This document shows positions 1 through 10,426 of a stretch of DNA of 64,000 nucleotides, in pieces. Within the stretch, counting starts at the first letter, position 1; each line of letters begins with the position of its first letter. Under the pieces are notes generated by a model. It saw only the letters and a program-made list of their open reading frames with translations, did no database searches and was not told the origin of the DNA. Origin of the DNA: Antedon mediterranea (Eukaryota > Echinodermata > Crinoidea > Comatulida > Antedonidae); assembly GCF_964355755.1 (NCBI RefSeq), contig NC_092678.1, positions 19,254,922-19,318,921 of the forward strand. Reading direction: 5' to 3'. The translations under genes were made by a program, and so were the position numbers.

Positions 1-640
1 CTTGCTATGTATGCGTCAAACAAACGGGATTTCACGTCTATAGACATCGTTTTGTGTTCTAGCGACAACTTCAGCTTGTTATATGCCATAGCTGCTAGTG
101 ATTTTCTTCTTTTAATGTCTTTTTCTGTGTCCAAGTTACTACCGAGGTATTTGCATTCTTCCCATTTACTATCTTCTGTTTTACTTTCGTTTATCTTTAG
201 ATTGAATTCTAATTTCTCGGTTACATTTTTCTTTATTTTAGTTATGTGTTCTTTTGAGTCGCTAATAAATGAAATGTCATCCGCATACTGCATCTGGATA
301 TTAAGCTGTTGTATGGGTAGTGGTGTTGTGTTTGCTGATTCGAGTGCCTTTGCTACAGTAGGTAAAGTGTGAACAGTATCGGAGACATACAGTCACCTTG
401 TGGTACTCCTAGTGTAGTAGTAAACAATTTTCCTGTCTGTTTTCCAATTACATTGTTGATGAACATGTGTAGTTCATCATCTTGTAATATATGTGTCAGA
501 TGTCGAATAGAGTATTCCTCCGCACAGTGTCAAATGCACTGGTCATGTCAAGTAGTAGTAATATTATTTCGTAGTTCGATGACGCCTTTTCTGCTAACAA
601 GGCCGCGTATCGCAGAGGACGAAGCACTACCGAACATGTA
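1..640 (-). mobile_element. Non-LTR reverse transcriptase fragment, decayed
   Basis: Translating the minus strand gives reverse transcriptase motifs in the right order: GVPQGDCMSPILF (about 370-410), then YADDISFISDS (about 255-290), then KWEECKYLGSNLD (about 130-175). This is the palm active site (YADD) followed by the conserved region after it. The frame shifts near position 365, between the first two motifs, so it is a relic cut by the window edge. A second, more decayed copy of the same family lies at 58850-59400. The clade cannot be fixed from this piece. Confidence 0.75.
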
Positions 641-677
641 CACCCATGCAAATGTTAGCATAACATGCAATAAAAAA

Positions 678-812
678 ACTATAACCTGGTTAATATACTA
701 TATATCCTGGTTAAAATACTATACCCTGTTTAAAAAACTATAGCCCGTTTAAAAAACTATAACCTGGTTAAAAAACCATAACCTGGTTTAAAAACTATAA
801 ACTGGTTAACTA
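678..812. repeat. 20-bp tandem repeat (ataacctggttaaaaaacta)
   Basis: About seven imperfect copies of an AT-rich 20-bp unit. The array ends a few bases before the splice donor of the KIF15-like exon at 818, so it sits at the start of that intron. Confidence 0.8.
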
Positions 813-817
813 CATAC

Positions 818-3520
818 CATCAATCTCACTAGTAAGCTCTTGGAACTGCTTTTGTAGTCGTTCTTTATGCTTCAATGTTTCTTCTTTTATATTTAAAAAA
901 GTATCCGATGCCTGTAGGGCCTTCAATTCTGATCGTAAGTGCGAGTTCTCCATTGCAAACTTTGCAACGGTTGGGTTATGCTCTGATTGGTGTTTTAGAT
1001 GCCCAATCTCTTTCTGTAGATCCTCCTATTTTGTGATAAGATTTATAAAACATCTTTAAGGCCAATTTACGCAGACGAGAGGTAAAGGTAGCTTGTAGTC
1101 TAAAAATTATTATGCGCATAATCAGAAACGTCATGTGTGTGCATGTGCAACTGTATAAAAAACTACTGAAATTTTATATGTACCACAATTTTTTATGACT
1201 ATTGAAATTAATCGGACTCTGTAGTGATATGCTTAAATATGGTAGTGATATAACATCATCATATCCATATATGGGCACATCACATTTTTTGTCACATAAA
1301 GTTTGATAATGTAGACAGAGCTTAACACTCAGCTTGCCAACAACAATTTCATTCAAACTGCAGAGGAACTCTGAGGAACAATGTTCATTAACTGAAGAAT
1401 GTCTGCAACCAGACATGATACCAGAAGAAGCCTTACAATCCTGTTGTCTCTGTCGTCTAATGTCAATTTCTCCTTCTGCGCTTCTTGAAATCTACTGAGG
1501 GCACTCTCTCGCAACTTAATCACCATCTTGTTTGACATCAGAAAGTTATCCTTTTTTATACACAAGTTCTGAAGCTGTGAAATTTTTCTTGTCAGTGTCT
1601 AAATAGAAAAAAATGTGTATCATGAAAAAGAAATGATTCAGATAGGCAGTGTGGCACTGTAGCTTGGCAGGAAATGTCATTCCTTTTAATCACAAGGTGT
1701 TAGTTCAATACTTTCCTAATCCTTTTCTGTAACTTACAATTGTGAGGAGTTTAGAAAGGATGGGTATTCTTGTAATTGGTGGGTAAATGTTGGATGAGGG
1801 CTAAAGTAAATACAAACTGAGAAGCCTTACTTTGTTAGCCATGTCACTTTTCTCCCACAAAAGCATAGCCCCAAAGAAACATGTCTGCCATTTATTGGTA
1901 TCACAACCCTTAGTAGAAACTGGTGCAATCTCTGCATTTAAAAAAAATAAAATAATTTTTTTATTAATTCATTTAAAATACAACAAAAGTAGTAAGTAAC
2001 ACAAAAATGGATAAATGTTTTTTTTTGTATGGTTTGGTGTTGGCCTGACCTGTGTTATCGACTAGATTAGTGGGGATTACACCAGATGAATATTGACTAA
2101 GCTGATCCTTGAGCCTCTTAATCTCAGCATGTAGCTGTACCACACTACCTTGGGTATCTTGATTTATCACAGCCTATAGGATAAAAAAAACTAATAGATT
2201 AAACAACAGAATGAATAAACGCATTTTTGTATTATTTAAGACTGCCTGCATAAAATGGAAAGTGGTGTACAGAAAATTTACTTTATGTACTTACCCGGTT
2301 TTTAATCATTTTAGCTCTTCTTGCAAAATTCAAAGTTGATATTGTATCACCAATTTGACTAAAAAAACACACCAGAAGACATTGTGTCCGGTAATTTTAC
2401 TCTTTGTAATAATATTTGTTAAGCACACATATTCACCAAAGTGCTCAAGCTTAGTTATTTACCTTGGTAAGGACCTTGGTAAGTTTTTTCCTACCCATCA
2501 TAACTGTACCCATGAAACCAACTTACTGGGTAAATAACTATGTCTAAATGGGCCCTAAAAATGTATTGAAAATAAATATAGCAATGGAAAATAATATTAA
2601 TTATTATTAAATAAAATTAGAGATAAATTACCGAGAACCAGGATGAACATTTGCAATTATAAACGTCTTTGTGTTGCCACCTAATGCATCCTGAAAATGA
2701 TAACAAAAACAATAATTACATAGTTTTTTTGATTTTGGTCTCGACTATTTTTTTCGGTCTTCATTCTAACTAAGTTCATTATTAAAAGTTCAACATACCC
2801 TCAGAAGAAAGCTAAGTTTTGACTCCCTGTATGGCACATATCGATTTTTTCCTTGCCCGATATCAACAAGTGCTGTGATCACGCGGCCTAACACCGACAA
2901 TGATGAGTTAATACTGCCTGCCTCTTTTATTCTTGAACCAACTGCCTGCGTATCCTTCTGACGTTCACTGCCGGCTAAATCCACCATGTGTAGATGAGAT
3001 ACTCGAAGGTTGCTCACGTTTCCTTGTTTTTCCTTAAATAATAAATTTTTTTTAAATAATCAAATAAATTAATAATACATAAAAAAGCTTAAAGACAATA
3101 CTCTTTAGTAGTATTAATTGATACATCAATATCCTATGATAATATTATTTATTTGTCAAGCTCAGTATATCAAAACTCAATGTGATGTTCCCATGTCATA
3201 TCACTACCATATTTAAGCATAAAATTAAGCCCTGTCAACACAATCAATTCAAACTTTATATGACAAAAAAAAGGTGACATGCCCATATATGGACATGATG
3301 ATCTCATATCACTACCATATGTTGGCAAATCTTCTCTTTACATCCGTACTCCACTCAATCTCTCCTGTTTTTTTTATACAAATCTTAATGGAATAAACTA
3401 CATTCATTGCGTAAATATGAATACTATACCTTTTTTTCAATAGATACAGTGAAGATGGCGTGACTCCTAGAACTTTCACGGTTCATTGATGTGGCAGCAA
3501 CTCGACGGTTCAACCATCCT
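818..3520 (-). CDS. KIF15: KIF15-like kinesin (kinesin-12), partial, 8 exons
   Basis: Eight consecutive exons join in frame with GT/AG borders: 3430-3520, 2799-3032, 2632-2690, 2295-2358, 2050-2173, 1831-1931, 1437-1598, 818-1025. The first encodes the switch I region ([13 protein letters not shown]), the second switch II ([14 protein letters not shown]) and SKLSFLLR, the third and fourth the end of the motor ([32 protein letters not shown]). The remaining exons match the KIF15 neck and early coiled coil ([39 protein letters not shown]). KIF15 is a plus-end-directed mitotic motor that backs up Eg5 in spindle assembly. The 5' exons with the P-loop are not visible upstream to about 6.5 kb, and the 3' part should continue beyond position 1. 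The joined piece has no stop or frameshift. It could be a live gene with a very long upstream intron or a 5'-truncated copy. Confidence 0.88.
1200..1330. repeat. MITE-like repeat, partial (family 1)
   Basis: Carries the family signature: a 'tatggtagtgatat' block, a 'ccatatatgggca' block, and an end like 'gtttgat...gtagacagagct'. It sits in the intron between the exons at 818-1025 and 1437-1598 of the kinesin-like gene. Confidence 0.6.
3170..3330. repeat. MITE-like repeat, partial (family 1)
   Basis: Has 'catatcactaccatat' twice and 'gcccatatatggacatgatg', as in the better-preserved copies at 30195 and 41677. It lies in a kinesin intron. Confidence 0.55.
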
Positions 3521-3820
3521 CTACACAAAACCTACAACAAATAATATAAAGTGTTGACATAGCTAGTTTCTAAAGTTATGAATAAAAGTCGTATTCATTT
3601 CTAAAATAAATTTATTAGTAAAAATATGATGAAATTAATTTAAAAAGCTTAAAATGGCTACAATTATACCAAAAATAAAGACTTAACTAAGCTAACATTT
3701 AAAAAAAATGCAAACCAACAAAGGTCAGTAGCATTTTCAAATATTTCTTATGGTATAAATTTGGTAAGTTTCTAAGATTAAAACTAATAATGTATTTATT
3801 TATATAGCACAAATTATGTG

Positions 3821-3842
3821 TATATATATATATATATATACA
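3821..3842. repeat. (TA)n microsatellite
   Basis: A run of TA dinucleotides flanked by an inverted 'tgtg/caca' pair. Confidence 0.8.
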
Positions 3843-3859
3843 CATAATATATAAATCCA

Positions 3860-5215
3860 AAGGCAAATTACTGAAAAAAATGACAATGCTGTGTACTCTA
3901 GTAGCTAGATCAACTTTCGTATGAACTTTGAGGTCCAGAGAATTTGACTTCAGAAATTGGTTTAGGGTGGTCAAACAATCATTTTTGGCTTGGTTACACA
4001 TTTTGAAAATGTGGCGAAAGGTCAAAAGGTCAGGGTCAAAGGTCATAAGACCAAACACCAATATGTCTTAAATCTCAACAACCACTGGTCACAGCGAAGT
4101 AATTTTGGTCTCAAATTGATCAGAAGGTATACATTTATACTCAGTTTAATGGGACATTTTAGTTAAAAATGACCGGAAATGACATTTCTGACCTTTGACC
4201 CACAACCCAGGGCATGTATTTATCTCCGTAACTACTGGTCGTAGACACTTGAATTTGGTTTTAAATATATATTTTGTTATTTGTGACACATTTTGAAAAA
4301 CGTTACAAAAGGTCAAAGGGTCAGGGTCAAGGGTTATATGAACAAATAAATAAAGGTACTTGTATCTCGGCAACCACTGGTCGCAGCAAGTCAATTTTGG
4401 TCTCAAAATGCTCAGAAGGCATGCATTTATATTCCGTCTAATGGGGCATTTTAGTAAACAAGGCCAACAGCCATTAAGTCGCGTGCTACAATGCATAGTG
4501 ATACCGGACCGACATACAGACCGATAGACAGACCAACCGACATAGTGAACTATACTGACCGAAATTACTGAACATGTTTAAAAATGTTGAAATGTTTAAA
4601 AACATTTATATTTTTTTAATTTACACGTGCGTAGCCTGTCACTTTCGACGTGCTCGTATAACGTAATTTCGAGTTGAAAAGTAAGTCAAGAAAACAGAAA
4701 TCGGGCAAAGAGAGTGCGTAATAACATTTAACGCGCAGTGCGCACGCAAAAATATGCGCACTCATGGCAATTTTGTAAACGCTTAAAATTGCCTGAAATG
4801 TACTCTTATTTCATCGAAAATAAATTTTGAAAATGTTAAGCGCGCGTACGCATGCGTTACATGCGCTACGCACGTAATTGTATTGCCATATGATGATTTA
4901 TGCCCTGAAATTTATGAGTACCAAATTTTATTTAATTGTGATTCATGGTTGTGAAGATATGATTACAAACGTGATTTCGTTAAATCGTGCGTAGACCGCG
5001 TAATTTTTTATTGCGCACCGTGAAAACATAACCACATTGATTCCTGGCCATAAGGAATATACTGTGAAAAATTGACCTAGCTAGATTAAACTGATATCAA
5101 GATAAGGTCAGAAAGCGATAAAACGCATAGTGATACCGGACCGACAGACAGACAGACAGACAGACAGACCGACCGACATAGTGAACTATAGAGTCGCTTC
5201 CACGCGACTAAAAAT
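3860..5215. repeat. Interspersed repeat block, internally duplicated
   Basis: Two diverged copies of a segment ('caaccactggtc..cagc' followed by 'cattttagt') start near 4080 and 4370. Two copies of 'gcatagtgataccggaccgac' lie at about 4493 and 5127, the second with a (CAGA)n run and a hairpin-like end 'agtcgcttccacgcgact' at about 5191-5208. Open frames here are short and resemble nothing I recognise. The block fills most of the gap between the kinesin exons and the first monooxygenase relic. Confidence 0.6.
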
Positions 5216-5364
5216 ATAAGGTGGAGGAGCCTAAAAGAAAGCAAAGCTTGTGGTGAATAGGCTCCTCAAAACAAAAATAATATAACACAATTAGAAACTC
5301 CAAAAAAAACAATTTAACTAATATCTTTTCTCTAGCACATAAGTTTAACATGTTGACATAATTA

Positions 5365-5575
5365 CATGTTTATTTGTTTTACTGATTACCTGATACATTT
5401 AATGTTAAATGTAAATAAATGAAACGGTATTGTAGACACAGAAACAAAATGGTAACCAGATTCATTGTCATAATGTTTATTTGTTTTACTGATTACCCGA
5501 TAAATTTACATTTAATGTTAAATTTAACTAAATGAAACGGTTGTAGATACAGTAACAAAATGTAACGGATTCATT
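5365..5575. repeat. Tandem duplication, about 107 bp
   Basis: Two adjacent copies begin 'gtttatttgttttactgatt' and end with 'gattcattg'. The gap from 5580 to 6592 holds no supported gene; it has a poly(A)-like run at about 6509-6533. Confidence 0.7.
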
Positions 5576-6592
5576 GACGTATAATTATATACAGGCCTCG
5601 AATTTTACCGCGGCCACTACTTTTCGGTGCCCTCCCTGTTGGCCTCAATGCCCTCGAAAATGAACAGCACCCACGGCCATTACTGGCCTGGCCCTTTTTT
5701 TTTTTGCTTTGGCCGTGAGTGCCCTTCCTGTACACGCACGCTCTGGTGTAGTCCATTATACGTGTAAAATTAGGACTGTCCACTTTTAGTTATACACGCA
5801 CCTCAACCCGAAGATCGTTGGCAGTATATTATATTTTATCACACCCACCTCAATAATCCAGCCGACAGATCATCAAAAAATCTTTTTTAACAACGTCGTA
5901 CACTAGATTAGCGAACGCGTTTTTTACCCAACTCAATATTATATTTTTTATTTGTAACTGGAATAAAAACTCATTTCTTTATATACTTTCTGTATCTATA
6001 AACCTGTTAAATCTATACATTATTCAATATCCACCCTAGGGAATCCACCTAATATCCATATTAGGGAAGGATACCTAAAAAAGTATATAGTCTAGAAATA
6101 AAGAGCCATAATATACTGTTAACTTTAAAACTGCAATTATTTCTGCAGCGTGCGCAGGGCGTAGTTGTTTTTCCTTCCTCTGAAACATAATGCACTCAAC
6201 AAAATAACAAAAGCAGCATTATTTTAACACATTAGCACACTCAAATAATAAATGGGACAATCTTTGTTCTGTATTGTTCTTTGTAGTTTGTACTGTATGT
6301 TGCATAACAGAACAATTGTATTCAATAATAGACACCCTACTCTACATAAAACTTAATACACCACACCCCAGTCCATATAAGTCAAGGCATAGAGATATTA
6401 TAATATCTCTATTGGTTTTATACTTTTATACAAATTTTAATATTGAGAAAAGGTAAATATCTTTGTAATTCAGCTAAGGCTGCGATAATGATATTGAAAT
6501 AAATGAAATTAAAAAAAAAAAAAAAAAAAAAAAGTTGTTGGTCTTAATGTTGAAAATGCAAAGGATTATAGCATTGGTATAATAATGCTTAC

Positions 6593-6877
6593 CGAAATGA
6601 ATGATGTACCATCAACAACCCAAGCCATCATAATGTCGGCTCCTTTCATTCCTCCATTGCTGTTAAGACCAATCCCAACGTAGCCTGTTGTATTCGCACG
6701 AACCTCGAATATAATTGTATCATCTTCAACTTTGCAAAATAATTGAACGTTTTCCTCGCTATCAAGAAACACATTGTGATTGAATTTCATCTCACCAAAC
6801 ACACCAAGAGTGCAGAAAAAGAAAACCAGAATACGCGACATTATCAACGAAAAAAAAATCGATGAACTTCGTTTCAT
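6593..6877 (-). pseudogene. MOXD1-like orphan exon 1 (copy A)
   Basis: This is a clean first exon: signal peptide (MKRSSSIFFSLIMSRILVFF) and the first part of a DOMON domain, ending at FIS plus a GTAAGC donor. It matches exon 1 of copies B and D closely, but lacks three residues of their leader and has a Cys for the conserved Trp (QLFCKV versus QLFWKV). None of exons 2-13 is found downstream on the minus strand; the next sequence is repeat and then the kinesin exons. It therefore cannot make a complete enzyme and is best read as a relic at the left edge of the array. A TGCGCATGCG palindrome upstream suggests the promoter region was copied with it. Confidence 0.85.
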
Positions 6878-7014
6878 GAACAGTTCAGTAAGATCAGCCA
6901 GTAAGAAGTACAGTAAACAACGTATAAGATTTAACTAACCTTGACAAGCCTTCGGTCTTGATGTTAGTGAGCTTTTGCATCGTGGCGGACGTAGAAGAAA
7001 GGAGATCGAAAAAA

Positions 7015-7024
7015 TGCGCATGCG
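7015..7024. promoter_or_regulatory. NRF1-like palindrome upstream of copy A
   Basis: TGCGCATGCG lies about 138 bp upstream of the exon 1 ATG. The same palindrome is at a similar distance in copies B and D. It resembles the nuclear respiratory factor 1 consensus (GCGCATGCGC); binding is inferred only. Confidence 0.4.
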
Positions 7025-7769
7025 TATTAGCCAAGTATACGTACCAAGTCGAGTAACACGATACAAACAAACGGACAACAGCGGTTTATTTAAATTTAAC
7101 AATGCTTCACGCGGTTCCAAAGACGATACAATAGTAACGTATGATTACTTATGGTCTAATGGCTATAGGTATATTAATATAGGCACTTGATAAATTAACA
7201 AGTAAGAAAATCTTACTTTTTATATATATCTTATTTTTCCGGAGACGCTTGACCTATTAAAACATATTACAAATGTTTTTATATTACCTTACTTTTTGTG
7301 ATAACCGTATTTGTTGAAACGATTCCGTTATGACACAAGGTAAATCATCAACGGTGAACAGTTTAACACCCCCAATTACAAATGCTGTTTCAATTACTTT
7401 TTTTCCAAAAAATTAAAACAACACCTAATGTCAAACTATTAAAAAGACAACGATCGAATGTCGCAATTTGATTTATGCTGCTGAACATTGATCTACTGTG
7501 GTTTTTGAGTTTTATTTACTGATACTAAAAATTGATTGATCTATTTTTTTTCCCTGTGTGTGAGTTTTTTTTATCATGCTTGTTTCTCTTAATTTCCACT
7601 CTTATTCACATATCCATTATAATTGCATAGACATACCCAGCACAAGATTCCGTCATCTTCTCGGGATTATGCCTTCCTCCATAGCCAATTTTTTTAAAAT
7701 TCTCTTTTCTTTTGTCCATCCAACAATCATCATTATCATTATTATTTTACTTAATTAATCTCTTAAATA

Positions 7770-8900
7770 TCTTGGAATCACTTTCGATTTTTCAGGAAAT
7801 TGGGAAAAGGCCAAAGAACAAAATAATACACAGGCTAATAAAGCACTTTTCTCACTAAAATATATAGTATATCAAAAATATGAACATCTACCAGTGAATA
7901 TTTGGAACTACCGTACTTATTTGATGTTAAAATAAACCCAATTATACTGTAGGGTAGTGAAATATGGGGACAACTAAACAACAAAAAAATTGATGATATT
8001 CAAAATAATTTCTGTAGATATGTTTTAGGGGTCGGGAAATAAGCCACAAATGTTTCAATTAGAGGAGAATGTGGACGATTCTCTTTATCAATCGAAAGTG
8101 TACTCAATGTTATCCGTTATTGGGTAAGACTAGTAAATATGAACGAGGACAAATATGCGAAGAAATGTTATAAATCTCAACTTCATAAAGCACAAAATAA
8201 TAGTAATTGTTGGGTAAGCGATGTAAAACATATGTTATGCTCTATTGGTCATGGAAGCATATGGTTTTCACAAAATAATGTCCTTGATAAATTTTATATA
8301 ATTAATAAAATAAAAGAAAGGCTAACCGATATGGAACGCCAATCCTTTCATGAAAGCATAAATATTTCTTCAAAATTAAGATATTATAAAATGTTCAAAA
8401 ACAATTTCGGAGTAGATGGATACTTACTACAGACCCTTGATACTAGATATAAGCGAGCTTTAAGTCAACTAAGACTGGGCAAACTTCAACTAGAGGTAGA
8501 AAAGGGAAGATGGAAAAGAATAAAGCGCAGCAATAGGTTATGTAAAATATGTAATATATGAAGTTGAAGATGAATATCATTTTGTTACGGTTTGCTCTCG
8601 TTACAAGGAAATCAGAAAAAAATTATACCTTCTTTATTTTTTGAAAATCCTAATACTTTTAAATTCTGCCGTTTAATGTCATCACAGGATCCAAAAATTA
8701 TTGATAATCTATCTAAATATATTTATCATGCTTATAAGTTAAGATATATGTTTTGCTTAGAGAACGAAATTAATTAATTAATTTATCTTGTGACCATAAA
8801 TTGCTTTATTTTTCAATGTAATTATTATTTTGTTAATAACTAGGGGCCAAAGGCCTAAAGTAAATAAAGTCAGGCGATAAGCCTGAATGAATGAATTATT
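7770..8900 (+). mobile_element. Non-LTR retrotransposon 3' relic
   Basis: The plus strand keeps the C-terminal part of a reverse transcriptase ORF: 'KYLGITFDFSGNW' near 7770-7800, an 'ILxGSEIWGQL'-type stretch near 7945-7975 and a downstream connection region. The longest open piece is 8139-8561 (140 codons). Stops and frameshifts at about 8040 and 8560 break it. The end carries AATAAAG and a 'gaatgaatgaatt' tail near 8865-8900, which is typical of a LINE 3' end. It belongs to a different family from the intact element at 11.6 kb. Confidence 0.75.
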
Positions 8901-9239
8901 CTTTTACCTCATATCATTTCTGTATTTTATTTTGTATTGTATTGCTATGGAAGAAAATAAATGTTGTTTGAAATGAAATGAAATAGTGAAGGCTCTAAAT
9001 ATATCGTTTATACAAAATATATATTCAAGTGACGTGAAATGAATGATGGTCCAAAATATCTTTTTTTTTCCGATATGCAACGCGCAAGCTCCGCTTTTTT
9101 TTTTTTAAACAAGTTGATCTGCATATGCGTGAGTAGGCCTACAATCGCCAAACGAAAACATTACCGAATGCCGAATGGTATCGAAACACGGAAGAATAGA
9201 TAAATGTGCGCAGAATAATTATGAAGACTAAAGGTAAGA

Positions 9240-9851
9240 TTATATTAACGGTAAAATAGCTAAGATAAACACTGTAAACAAAGATCCCTTTGAACTTGAC
9301 GAACGGGAGCACTTGTTTTCTTCAACAATTTCATTCTGAATGTCAATCAAATTGTCCAAACTTTTGTCTCAACATAACCATATCTTCGCCCCTTTAAGAA
9401 AAATAGTATAATACTTTCTAACAAAATTGTGCCCAATAAGTTTTTAGATAGTAATGTTTTATTTTCTACGGGGTGGAGACATTTATTTTACCAACACAAA
9501 TGCAAAGTGTTGACTGCATATATTAATAGTAACAATTGATCAAATTAGGCCTAGCGCCTACTTTCCATATTCATAATTTTAGAAAAGCTGAAAAGTGTTA
9601 TGAAATCAGAAGGGAAATGTCGTCGATAATTGCAGTCCTAGAATTTCATTTTAAGTATATCCCTCAGGCAAACTGTATATAAACATTATAACCATACCTC
9701 CTCTACAAATTAATCCTCGTGAAATGCATTGTGACCAGAATGGTTTGAACAATAAGACATACGGGGCGCTTCTTTCCACCACTTTCTTAACATATCCACT
9801 CTTTCCTTTGTCCAATCTAACTCTTGTAAAGCTACACGGAAGCTTTTGTTC
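9240..9851 (-). pseudogene. MOXD1-like relic, exons 12-13 only (copy A')
   Basis: Two exons match the last two of copies C, D and E: 9698-9851 (exon 12) and 9240-9391 (exon 13). Exon 12 has an in-frame TAA where the others have GAA (FHED-stop). Exon 13 has lost one base in the VETKSL stretch, so its frame shifts. No exon 1-11 of this copy exists upstream; the next sequence is the 3' end of copy B. It looks like the tail of a gene whose body was deleted. Its distance to orphan exon 1 (2.4 kb) is like other gene-to-gene junctions in the array. Confidence 0.88.
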
Positions 9852-10426
9852 CTAACATCAAGGAAACGGGAAGGAAAATGCTATTATGATAACTTATTAA
9901 CATAAGCGCTAATTTTTTTTCTCTTTTGTGGGGGCAACCCACTTTTATTGCAATGATAAACAATATGGTGATGGTTACAGTATATATGTCTATCTATCTA
10001 TTTATCAATGAATATTTAAGTGATATTACACAGACAGAGGTTAAAAGATTATATAAAATATTTTGATATTGTGTTGAAATCTAGATAAAACAAACATGTA
10101 TACAGAGAAAATTTATATTACAGAGCTAAAACGATATAAAGATTGATATTCAGTATTAAAAAGAGATTCGATATAATATAAATATATATGATAAAATGGT
10201 ATTGCATTATAAGATTATATAGTCAGACTTCAATACAATTTCTGTTCACCTCCTGAAGTATTTACATCCTTTTTTAGTCTTTAAAATAATGTAAAACGTT
10301 TTATAATATTTTATATTTGTGCAATGGTCCAATTAATTTTATTTGGTAAAAGACGAATTATTCTCATGACATTATTTTGGACATTCAGTATTTTGTGTGC
10401 TATTGGATATTTTAAGTTGAACACTA

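Noticed and set aside
3699-4496. Two open frames of 120 and 116 codons on the minus strand
   Set aside because: They share similar segments because they lie in duplicated repeat sequence, and neither resembles the missing kinesin motor exons.
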